Positions 1 through 5,031 of a stretch of DNA of 5,652 nucleotides are shown here, piece by piece; within the stretch, counting starts at the first letter, position 1, and each line of letters begins with the position of its first letter. The position numbers and the translations under genes are program-made. The DNA comes from Rikenellaceae bacterium (lineage in GTDB: Bacteria > Bacteroidota > Bacteroidia > Bacteroidales > UBA932): contig CAAFZB010000033.1 in NCBI GenBank assembly GCA_900767405.1, forward strand, positions 1 through 5,652, in the 5' to 3' direction. Under the pieces are notes generated by a model that was given only the letters and a program-made list of their open reading frames with translations, made no database searches and had not been told where the DNA came from.

Positions 1-1467
1 AAGTTCAACAGCATCTCCATCTCCGGATATCATATCCAGGAGGCTGGCGCCACCGCTGACATCGAACTCGCATACACCCTCGCCGATGGTATGGAATACC
101 TCAGAGCAGGTGTCAATGCAGGTATCGACGTAGACGCATTCGCACCCAGACTTTCATTCTTCTGGGGCATTGGAATGAACCACTTTATGGAAATCGCCAA
201 GATGCGTGCAGGCCGTCTTCTCTGGGCCAAGATTGTGAAGAGCTTCGGCGCCAAGAACGACAAGTCAATGCCTCTGCGTACCCACAGCCAGACTTCGGGA
301 TGGTCGCTCACCGCACAGGATCCTTTCAACAACGTAGGACGTACCGCCGTCGAGGCAATGTCCGCCGTGCTCGGCCATACCCAGAGCCTGCATACCAATG
401 CTCTTGACGAGGCCATCGCACTTCCTACAGACTTCTCGGCCCGTATCGCCCGCAACACCCAGATCTACATCCAGAACGAGACCAAGGTCTGCAAGCAGAT
501 CGACCCCTGGGCTGGTTCATACTATGTCGAGAGCCTTACAAACGAGCTCGTAGAAAAGGCTTGGGCCCTCATCGAAGAAGTCGAGAAACTCGGCGGTATG
601 GCTAAAGCCATCGAAACCGGAGTTCCCAAGATGCGTATCGAAGAAGCAGCCGCCCGCACACAGGCACGTATCGACTCAGGTGCCCAGACAATCGTTGGCA
701 TCAACAAGTACAGCCTCGACCACGAAGATCCCATCGATATCCTCGAAATCAACAACGAGGAGGTTAGGAAGCAGCAGGAGGAGTCCCTCGCAGCTCTTCG
801 TGCGAACCGTGACGAGAAAGCCTGCCGCGCAGCCCTCGATGCTCTTACCGAGGTTGTACGTACCAAGAAGGGCAATCTTCTCGAGGCCGCCATCGAGTGC
901 GCGAAACTCCGCTGCACCCTGGGCGAGATAAGTGACGCGTGCGAGAAAGTCGTAGGACGCTATCAGGCAACAATCAGAACAATTTCAGGAGTGTACAGTT
1001 CAGAATACAAGAAGGACGCACAGTTCGAGGAAGCTGTCCGCCTCACAGACGAATTTGCAAAGAAAGAAGGACGCCGTCCCCGTATTTTCATTGCCAAGAT
1101 GGGTCAGGACGGACACGACCGCGGTGCAAAGGTTGTAGCGACAGGTTACGCCGACTGCGGATATGACGTCGATATGGGTCCTCTCTTCCAGACTCCCGAG
1201 GAGGCTGCCCGCGCAGCTGTCGAGAACGACGTGCACATTGTTGGTGCATCCTCACTCGCCGCAGGTCACAAGACCCTCATCCCCCAGCTCATCGAAGAGC
1301 TCCGCAAGCTCGGCCGCGAGGACATTATGGTCGTTGCCGGAGGTGTCATCCCTACCCAGGACTATGACTTCCTCTATAAGGCCGGTGTCGCAGCAATCTT
1401 CGGCCCCGGTACCACCGTGGCATACTCGGCTGCAACAATGATGAAACTTATGATGGGAAAAGAATAA
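1..1467 (+). CDS. mutB: Methylmalonyl-CoA mutase large subunit, 5'-truncated by window edge
   Basis: This is the adenosylcobalamin-dependent enzyme that interconverts succinyl-CoA and (R)-methylmalonyl-CoA in the cytoplasm; in fermentative Bacteroidales it works towards propionate. The frame is open from base 1 and gives 488 residues to TAA at 1465-1467. Compared from memory with the Propionibacterium enzyme (728 residues), about 233 N-terminal residues lie outside the window. The end of the TIM barrel is present: Tyr10-His11 in SGYHIQEAG match active-site Tyr243/His244, Arg50 and Ser52 in FAPRLSFF match Arg283/Ser285, and Lys88, His95 and Gln97 match Lys321, His328 and Gln330. A linker follows, then the C-terminal B12 domain from about residue 358. 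It has Lys366, Asp370 and His372 in KMGQDGHDRG (His372 is the lower axial cobalt ligand), the SSL motif at 417-419 and the GG pair at 447-448. Every key residue in view is intact. The small subunit gene is expected just upstream. The CoA-transferase gene follows after 4 bases, so the two are almost certainly co-transcribed. Confidence 0.97.
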   Translation, partial: KFNSISISGYHIQEAGATADIELAYTLADGMEYLRAGVNAGIDVDAFAPRLSFFWGIGMNHFMEIAKMRAGRLLWAKIVKSFGAKNDKSMPLRTHSQTSGWSLTAQDPFNNVGRTAVEAMSAVLGHTQSLHTNALDEAIALPTDFSARIARNTQIYIQNETKVCKQIDPWAGSYYVESLTNELVEKAWALIEEVEKLGGMAKAIETGVPKMRIEEAAARTQARIDSGAQTIVGINKYSLDHEDPIDILEINNEEVRKQQEESLAALRANRDEKACRAALDALTEVVRTKKGNLLEAAIECAKLRCTLGEISDACEKVVGRYQATIRTISGVYSSEYKKDAQFEEAVRLTDEFAKKEGRRPRIFIAKMGQDGHDRGAKVVATGYADCGYDVDMGPLFQTPEEAARAAVENDVHIVGASSLAAGHKTLIPQLIEELRKLGREDIMVVAGGVIPTQDYDFLYKAGVAAIFGPGTTVAYSAATMMKLMMGKE

Positions 1468-1471
1468 GCCT

Positions 1472-2773
1472 ATGAAACAGATTAATTTTGTAAGTGCCGA
1501 CGAAGCCGTAAAGGTTGTCAAATCGGGCGACCACATTCACTTCAGCAGCGTTGCAAGCGCGCCTCAGTGCCTGATTCAGGCATTGTGCCGCAGAGGCGAT
1601 GCCGGAGAACTCGAAGACGTTCGCATCCACCATCTGCATACCGAAGGTCCCGCACCTTACGCAGAAGAGAAGTACAACGGGATCTTCTTCCATCAGGGCT
1701 TTTTCATTGGCAGCAATGTCCGCAAAGGTGTTCAGAGCGGTTATGCCGACTACATCCCGGTTTTCCTTTCCGAGACTCAGAAGCTGTACCGCAGCGGAGC
1801 AGTACCCTGTGATGTCGCAATGATTCAGGTATGCCCTCCCGACGAGAACGGAATGGTATCCCTTGGAACCAGCGTCGATGCGACCCTCGCCGCCGTCGAG
1901 TGCGCAAAAACGGTGATTGCAGTAGTCAATCCGCACGTTCCGCGCGCTTTCGGCCAGGCAATGATTTCTGTCGACCAGATCGATATCTTTGTCCAGGACG
2001 ACACCCCTCTTATGGAGGCTAAGGTTGTCGTTCCCGACGAGACCGACCTCGCAATTGGCGAGAACTGCCTGCCTCTTATCAAGGACGGAGCCTGTCTCCA
2101 GCTTGGAATCGGCGCTCTTCCCAATGCCATCCTGGCAAAGCTCGGGAACCACAAGAACCTCGGTATCCATACCGAGATGTTCGCCGACGGTGTTCTCGAC
2201 CTTGTAGAGAAGGGTGTCATCAACGGCTCCAACAAGGTTACCGACAAGGGCAAGATAGTATCTACCTTCCTTATGGGTTCACAGAAAGTATATGACTTCA
2301 TCGACAACAACCCCGACGTGCTTATGATGGACGTGGGTTACACAAACGATCCTTACGTGATTGCCAAGAACCCCCGTATGACAGCCATCAACTCAGCGGT
2401 GGAGATCGACATTACCGGACAGGTTTGTGCCGACTCCATAGGAACCAAGCACTTCAGCGGTGTAGGCGGTCAGATTGACTTCATATACGGTTCATCTCTT
2501 GCTCAGGAAGGCGTGCCTATCATAGCAATGTCGTCCCGCACAAAGAAAGGCGTATCCAAGATATCACCGGTATTGAAGGAAGGCGCAGGTGTCGTTACTT
2601 CAAGATTCCACGTGCATTGGGTAGTTACCGAGTGGGGTGCAGTCAACCTCTACGGAAAGAGCTATCAGGAGCGCGCCCGCCTGTTGACCTCCATCGCCCA
2701 CCCGGACGACCGCGAGGCCCTCGAGAAAGCCGCTTTCGAGCGTTTCGGAAGACACTATCTGATTGTGAAGTAA
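1472..2773 (+). CDS. Acetyl-CoA hydrolase/transferase family CoA-transferase (4-hydroxybutyrate or butyryl-CoA:acetate type)
   Basis: A complete 433-residue class I CoA-transferase, which moves CoA between an acyl-CoA and a free acid through a glutamyl-CoA thioester. Its length and motifs resemble the 4-hydroxybutyrate (AbfT) and butyryl-CoA:acetate transferases of about 430-440 residues, rather than the roughly 490-500-residue succinyl-CoA:acetate and propionyl-CoA:succinate enzymes. An N-terminal domain (about 1-180) includes CPPDENGMVSLGTSVD at 121-136. The second half has QLGIGALPNAI at 210-220 and GIHTEMFADGV at 231-241, with Glu235 as the expected catalytic glutamate. The GVGGQIDF motif at 330-337 is typical of the CoA-binding site. 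ATG at 1472 lies 4 bases after the mutase stop, with only a weak purine-rich stretch (GGGAAAAGAA) upstream, and no promoter fits in the gap, so I infer an operon. Sitting next to the mutase, it may use propionyl-CoA with succinate or acetate as acceptor and so close the propionate cycle. Butyrate or 4-hydroxybutyrate are alternatives, because acid specificity cannot be read from sequence in this family. The family call is secure and the substrate is not. Confidence 0.93.
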   Translation: MKQINFVSADEAVKVVKSGDHIHFSSVASAPQCLIQALCRRGDAGELEDVRIHHLHTEGPAPYAEEKYNGIFFHQGFFIGSNVRKGVQSGYADYIPVFLSETQKLYRSGAVPCDVAMIQVCPPDENGMVSLGTSVDATLAAVECAKTVIAVVNPHVPRAFGQAMISVDQIDIFVQDDTPLMEAKVVVPDETDLAIGENCLPLIKDGACLQLGIGALPNAILAKLGNHKNLGIHTEMFADGVLDLVEKGVINGSNKVTDKGKIVSTFLMGSQKVYDFIDNNPDVLMMDVGYTNDPYVIAKNPRMTAINSAVEIDITGQVCADSIGTKHFSGVGGQIDFIYGSSLAQEGVPIIAMSSRTKKGVSKISPVLKEGAGVVTSRFHVHWVVTEWGAVNLYGKSYQERARLLTSIAHPDDREALEKAAFERFGRHYLIVK

Positions 2774-2793
2774 TTCACTGTCAATAATTTATG

Positions 2794-2827
2794 AAAATCC
2801 CTTCCTCGTTCTCAAGGAAGGGATTTT
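2794..2827 (+). terminator. Intrinsic terminator of the mutase/CoA-transferase operon
   Basis: AAAATCCCTTCCT (2794-2806) pairs perfectly with AGGAAGGGATTTT (2815-2827), giving a 13-bp stem with an 8-base loop. The 3' arm ends in a run of five T (2824-2828). It begins 20 bases after the CoA-transferase stop codon. Because the stem carries an A-run on its 5' side, it could also work for transcripts coming from the opposite strand, although the convergent transporter gene ends more than 600 bases away. Confidence 0.9.
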
Positions 2828-2869
2828 TGTAAATGGCTGAATATCAACTACTCCCCATAACGGCTTGTT

Positions 2870-2939
2870 ATCATTCCTTCCTTGTCATCCCGGGCCTGTC
2901 ATCCCGGGCCTGTCATCCCTTCCTTGTCATCCCGGGCCT
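2870..2939. repeat. Five tandem 14-bp copies in two alternating variants
   Basis: Five consecutive 14-base units can be laid end to end. Those at 2884-2897, 2898-2911 and 2926-2939 are identical (GTCATCCCGGGCCT). The one at 2912-2925 is GTCATCCCTTCCTT. The one at 2870-2883 (ATCATTCCTTCCTT) differs from that last form at two positions. The order is therefore variant A', B, B, A, B. The repeat amounts to duplication of the left half of the first hairpin, so the extra copies lack the complementary CCGGGAT arm. Confidence 0.82.
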
Positions 2940-3001
2940 GATCCGGGATCTGATCCGGGATCTCCCTCTCCACGGGATTGCGGGTTGGTGCCCGCAATGA
3001 C
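2926..3001. repeat. Palindromic unit 1 (64 bp plus a 12-bp internal duplication)
   Basis: The 5' module at 2926-2951 contains ATCCCGG/CCGGGAT arms. It is followed by a second copy of GATCCGGGATCT (2940-2951 and 2952-2963), which adds exactly 12 bases to the normal 64. The 3' module at 2964-3001 carries a perfect 8-bp stem, ATTGCGGG (2977-2984) with CCCGCAAT (2991-2998), and ends in ATGAC. Confidence 0.85.
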
Positions 3002-3008
3002 ACCATCC

Positions 3009-3072
3009 GTCATCCCAGGCCTGATCCGGGATCTCCCTCCTCAAGGGATTGCGGGTCGGGGTCCGCAATGAC
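3009..3072. repeat. Palindromic unit 2 (64 bp)
   Basis: The reference-length unit, with 5' module 3009-3034 and 3' module 3035-3072. The first hairpin has one A-C mismatch caused by CCCAGG in place of CCCGGG. The second stem, ATTGCGGG with TCCGCAAT, has a closing G-U wobble. It is preceded by the ACCATCC spacer. Confidence 0.85.
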
Positions 3073-3095
3073 GGAAGGTCGGGGCCCGCAATGAC
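3073..3095. repeat. Partial duplication of the 3' module end
   Basis: GGTCGGGGCCCGCAATGAC (3077-3095) repeats the last part of unit 2 with a 23-base period and a single T-to-C difference in this segment. It holds only the right arm of the hairpin, so it cannot fold as the full unit does. Confidence 0.75.
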
Positions 3096-3104
3096 AGTCC
3101 CGCA

Positions 3105-3168
3105 GTCATGCTGAACTCGATTCAGCATCTCCCGCCTCAAGGGATTGCGTGTCGGGGCCCGCAATGAC
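3105..3168. repeat. Palindromic unit 3 (64 bp) with a substituted 5' stem
   Basis: Length and boundaries match unit 2 exactly (26 + 38 bases, GTCAT to ATGAC). The 5' stem is a different sequence: ATGCTGAA (3108-3115) pairs with TTCAGCAT (3121-3128) around the loop CTCGA. The 3' module (3131-3168) is of the common type, with one T-C mismatch in its stem. Structure and spacing are kept while the stem sequence is exchanged. Confidence 0.85.
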
Positions 3169-3175
3169 ACCATCC

Positions 3176-3201
3176 GTCATCCCGGGCCTGACCCGGGATC
3201 T
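3176..3201. repeat. Solitary 5' module ending the array
   Basis: A 26-base GTCAT...ATCT module with a perfect 8-bp stem, ATCCCGGG (3179-3186) and CCCGGGAT (3192-3199), around the loop CCTGA. It follows the ACCATCC spacer at 3169-3175. The 38-base 3' module that should come next is absent, and unrelated AT-richer sequence with a long inverted repeat begins instead. Confidence 0.82.
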
Positions 3202-3210
3202 CACCAAAAG

Positions 3211-3272
3211 TGTGCAAAAAAGCTCGTTTTCGTCTTTTATGTCAGAATGTGCGTTTGGGGCGTTTTTGCACA
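3211..3272. repeat. Long inverted repeat (TGTGCAAAAA / TTTTTGCACA)
   Basis: TGTGCAAAAA at 3211-3220 pairs perfectly with TTTTTGCACA at 3263-3272. After one A-G mismatch the stem continues as 3222-3225 with 3258-3261, including one wobble pair. About 32 bases of T-rich sequence form the loop. It starts 9 bases after the last palindromic module and differs from it in base composition. It could be a separate dispersed element, a structured RNA or a terminator-like fold; nothing in the window decides between these. Confidence 0.6.
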
Positions 3273-3282
3273 GCCGCTCCAA

Positions 3283-3303
3283 GGTTGCGGGGTGCCCGCA
3301 AAC
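3283..3303. repeat. GC-rich mini-hairpin resembling a decayed 3' module
   Basis: TTGCGGG (3285-3291) pairs with CCCGCAA (3295-3301) around the loop GTG. It resembles the second hairpin of palindromic unit 1 (ATTGCGGG...GTGCCCGCAAT) with three loop bases removed and the ATGAC end changed. Descent from that module is inferred from this similarity only. Confidence 0.45.
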
Positions 3304-3308
3304 CCTTA

Positions 3309-3350
3309 ACAAGACTGCATCCCCGGTGAGTCCCAAGGATGCAGTCTTGT
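3309..3350 (-). terminator. 14-bp stem-loop, probable terminator for minus-strand transcription
   Basis: ACAAGACTGCATCC (3309-3322) pairs perfectly with GGATGCAGTCTTGT (3337-3350) around a 14-base loop. On the minus strand it starts 23 bases after the TAG (3374-3376) of the surface-protein remnant, the usual distance for that gene's original terminator. It now lies about 110 bases beyond the transporter stop and could end that transcript. No clean T-run follows on either strand, so termination is likely but not certain, and it may work in both directions. Confidence 0.55.
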
Positions 3351-3373
3351 ATTAATATATGAAGTTCGTTGTT

Positions 3374-3463
3374 CTATTCGGTAGGTACATCTTTTACCGG
3401 ACGCACCGTGAAGCCGCTGTACGGCTGTACAAGGCGCTGGGGATGTAAATCTGTCCGGTTTTC
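3374..3463 (-). pseudogene. Frameshifted 3' remnant of a Bacteroidales surface-protein gene
   Basis: On the minus strand one frame reads TGQIYIPSALYS, and the next frame reads YSGFTVRPVKDVPTE and stops at TAG (3374-3376). The frames meet at an 8-bp tandem duplication: GCTGTAC occurs at 3416-3422 and again at 3424-3430 on the plus strand. Removing one 8-bp copy joins the two frames into ...IPSALYSGFTVRPVKDVPTE-stop without other change. Endings of the form GF(S/T)VRPV or GFSVRCV are typical of secreted Bacteroidales and Fibrobacter proteins with a FISUMP-type (Fibrobacter succinogenes major paralogous) domain; that family match is from memory. Only about 28 residues remain, and the remnant abuts the transporter's stop codon, so the rest was lost by deletion or rearrangement. 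A chance ORF is the alternative, but the clean frame repair makes that less likely. Confidence 0.5.
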
Positions 3464-4919
3464 AGGCAAACGGGAAGAACTTGGTGACCCAGAAGAAGCC
3501 CAGGACCAGTCCTGCGGCCCCGACTATCAGTCCTACCTTGGCCATCTCCCTTGTTTCGACAATTCCCGTTGCAGAAGCAATCGCATTCGGAGGGGTCGAG
3601 ATAGGGAGGCACATTGCGAGGGACGCGCAGACAGCGACGAAAATCGAAAGGGCAGACTGTCCTCCGAATGAGGTGAAAGCAGCCGCGTTGCCACTCTGAA
3701 GCAGCCCCCTGCTCATTGTAATCATAATCGGAATTAGGAGTGCGGCAGTAGCCGAATTGCTGATAAAATTGCTTAGGAAGAAGCATACAAGGCCTGCTAC
3801 CACAAACACAAGCACTATATTCATCGCGCCGAAATCGATAGACCTTATCATTGCCTCGTCAATGTCGGTGATATCCAGCGCATATCCGAGGGCGAAGCCT
3901 CCGGCTACCAGCCACAGTACGCTCCAATTGATTTTTCCGATATCCTCCCTGGTGAAAACTCCGGTCGCCGTGTAAACCGCAACAGGAAGAAGAGCGACAA
4001 TATTGGAGTTGATTCCGTGAAGCTGTTCGGTCATCCACAACAGGATAGTCAGACCAAAGGTTATCCACGCCACATAATCCTTGTATGTCTTCTTATGGTC
4101 ATCCTTCTTTATCTCAAGCACGATCTCCTTTGACTCGAAAGGATAGAATACGCACAGAAGAATCCAGGCGAACAATATCATCACTATTACAAACGGTATC
4201 ATACGCAGCGCCCAGTCTCCGAATCCTACCGTTATGCCGGCCAGGGAAGCAAGGTTGCCTACCGCCGTTGCATTCGGAGGGGTTCCTATGGGAGTCCCTA
4301 TTCCGCCTATGTTGGCGGCGAGGGGGATGGCCAGGGCAATTCCAACCTTGCCCCTGGCATCAGTATCCGGGAGAGAAGAGAACACCGGAGCCAGGAATGC
4401 AAGGAACATTGCAGCGGTTGCAGTGTTGCTCATAAACATCGAGAAAACGGAAATGACAATGAGCACACCCAGAAGCACGAACTTAGGTTTTTTACCGAAA
4501 GGTTTGAGCAGAAGGCGGGCCATCGTCACGTCCATACCATACTTTGCCGCCACTGTCGCAAGCACGAATCCGCCCAGGAAAAGCATTACGATAGGGTCTG
4601 CGAAGGCCCTCATCAACTCCTTCATAGGAACGAACCGGCTGGCATCTCCCGTATTCATAAGGAACGGGATGCTCCCGTCCGATATTGTAAGAAGCGAAAA
4701 CACGATGACCATCAGGGACGTGACCCAGCTGGGCACAATCTCGAAAATCCACATAAGTGCAGCGAAAGCGAAGATAGCGATTGTACGCTGCTGTACCACC
4801 GTAAGCACACCTCCAAGGCTTCCGAAAAATGAAGCGGGACAACACCAGAGGAATATCGTGACCGCAAGTACAATCGGAAGGAGTATGCAATACTTTACTT
4901 TTATCTTGTTTCCAGTCAT
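3462..4919 (-). CDS. DASS/SLC13-family sodium:dicarboxylate symporter
   Basis: A complete 485-residue, very hydrophobic inner-membrane protein of the divalent anion:sodium symporter family, which takes up C4-dicarboxylates (succinate, malate, fumarate) or related anions with sodium. Hydrophobic segments include about 10-28, 44-64, 66-80, 109-125, 145-180, 190-206, 238-258, 282-297, 305-318, 332-350, 366-382, 390-402, 422-442 and 461-481. The inverted-repeat architecture is visible. The first half has MSNTATAAMF (SNT at 164-166) and GTPIGTPPNA (208-217); the second has ISNSATAALL (SNS at 387-389) and STPPNAIASATG (441-452). In the structurally known VcINDY both tip motifs are SNT, so the second one here differs by Thr to Ser. 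The start is ATG at 4919-4917, and an in-frame start further up is not needed for length. The gene stands alone: divergent from the M3 peptidase and convergent with the mutase operon. Dicarboxylate use is favoured by the neighbouring succinyl-CoA chemistry, but citrate or sulfate cannot be excluded. Confidence 0.93.
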   Translation of the reverse strand: MTGNKIKVKYCILLPIVLAVTIFLWCCPASFFGSLGGVLTVVQQRTIAIFAFAALMWIFEIVPSWVTSLMVIVFSLLTISDGSIPFLMNTGDASRFVPMKELMRAFADPIVMLFLGGFVLATVAAKYGMDVTMARLLLKPFGKKPKFVLLGVLIVISVFSMFMSNTATAAMFLAFLAPVFSSLPDTDARGKVGIALAIPLAANIGGIGTPIGTPPNATAVGNLASLAGITVGFGDWALRMIPFVIVMILFAWILLCVFYPFESKEIVLEIKKDDHKKTYKDYVAWITFGLTILLWMTEQLHGINSNIVALLPVAVYTATGVFTREDIGKINWSVLWLVAGGFALGYALDITDIDEAMIRSIDFGAMNIVLVFVVAGLVCFFLSNFISNSATAALLIPIMITMSRGLLQSGNAAAFTSFGGQSALSIFVAVCASLAMCLPISTPPNAIASATGIVETREMAKVGLIVGAAGLVLGFFWVTKFFPFA

Positions 4920-4956
4920 AATTTTGCGATAATTTACTGAATTTCCGCCATTGCGC

Positions 4957-4964
4957 CAAAAGTT
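4957..4964 (-). promoter_or_regulatory. Possible -7 box for the dicarboxylate transporter
   Basis: On the minus strand these bases read AACTTTTG, one mismatch from the Bacteroidota TAnnTTTG element, 37 bases before the transporter ATG. No TTTG lies at the usual upstream spacing; only a TTG about 22 bases further up could serve. Weak evidence, recorded because the transporter needs its own promoter in this 112-base gap. Confidence 0.25.
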
Positions 4965-4973
4965 TAGTCAACA

Positions 4974-5007
4974 ATTGCCCGAATACCAAGCAAAATTTCT
5001 AATTTTG
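4974..5007 (+). promoter_or_regulatory. Bacteroidota-type promoter for the M3 peptidase gene
   Basis: TAATTTTG at 5000-5007 is an exact match to the Bacteroidota -7 consensus TAnnTTTG. ATTG at 4974-4977 is a one-mismatch -33 element, at a spacing of 22 bases that is slightly long. Transcription would begin near 5013-5016, leaving a leader of under 20 bases before the ATG at 5032. No Shine-Dalgarno sequence is seen, as usual in this phylum. Confidence 0.6.
4991..5007. promoter_or_regulatory. 17-bp dyad overlapping the promoter
   Basis: CAAAATT (4991-4997) and AATTTTG (5001-5007) form a perfect 7-bp inverted repeat around TCT. It includes the -7 box of the peptidase gene and places a near -7 motif (AAATTTTG) on the other strand. 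It could be an operator site or simply the result of an AT-rich promoter. Confidence 0.35.
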
Positions 5008-5031
5008 TATGTTCAAAACACCCTCACTTCA

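Larger units (their letters stand above)
2870..3201. repeat. Array of GTCAT...ATGAC palindromic units (intergenic repeat cluster)
   Basis: A cluster of related imperfect palindromes, all in the same orientation. The full unit is 64 bases: a 26-base 5' module (GTCAT to ATCT) forming one hairpin, then a 38-base 3' module (CCC to ATGAC) forming a small CCC/GGG stem and an ATTGCGGG...CCCGCAAT hairpin. Unit ends GTCAT and ATGAC are themselves inverted repeats. Units lie at 2926-3001, 3009-3072 and 3105-3168, with a 5' module alone at 3176-3201 and partial duplications around them. The same 7-base spacer ACCATCC precedes two of the units (3002-3008 and 3169-3175). Dispersed repeats with GTCATCCCGG...CCGGGATCT cores are known from many bacterial genomes and often give rise to falsely annotated ORFs. 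I recognise the general type but cannot name a family with certainty. Placement between convergent genes is typical of REP-like elements. Confidence 0.88.
2828..3461. other. Convergent intergenic region without an intact gene
   Basis: This 634-base stretch separates the 3' ends of two convergent genes. Bases 2828-2869 hold nothing I recognise. From 2870 to 3201 lies a palindromic repeat array, followed by a long inverted repeat (3211-3272), a GC-rich mini-hairpin (3283-3303), a 14-bp stem-loop (3309-3350) and a frameshifted remnant of a surface-protein gene (3374-3463, minus strand). Open frames here translate into low-complexity strings such as SVIPGLIRDL, which come from the repeats. They are not credible proteins: they have no start context and no family similarity, and frames on both strands share the same repeat-derived phrases. 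Confidence 0.85.

Noticed and set aside
1459..1475. Possible frameshift or fusion between mutase and CoA-transferase
   Set aside because: The mutase ends at a natural C-terminus (MMKLMMGKE) with TAA, and the transferase has its own ATG and complete N-terminus; this is ordinary operon spacing.
1448..2170. 240-residue minus-strand ORF antisense to the CoA-transferase
   Set aside because: The plus-strand frame encodes an intact CoA-transferase with all expected motifs; the antisense frame resembles no family and is explained by biased codon use.
2884..3201. Possible CRISPR array
   Set aside because: The repeated units are long palindromes of variable composition, the gaps between them are 7 bases or absent and partly identical, and no unique spacers of regular length or cas genes are present.
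2865..3336. Several short ORFs on both strands translating to strings such as SVIPGLIRDL and PTRNPLRRE
   Set aside because: They are translations of the palindromic repeats. Frames on both strands repeat the same phrases, and there is no start context or known family; this is a well-known source of false genes.
3394..3786. 130-residue minus-strand ORF overlapping the transporter 3' end
   Set aside because: Most of it is an out-of-frame shadow of the transporter. Only its last 20 or so residues have meaning, as the first half of the surface-protein remnant.
4234..4932. 232-residue plus-strand ORF antisense to the transporter
   Set aside because: It is the shadow of a complete, motif-rich transporter on the minus strand and shows no recognisable domain.
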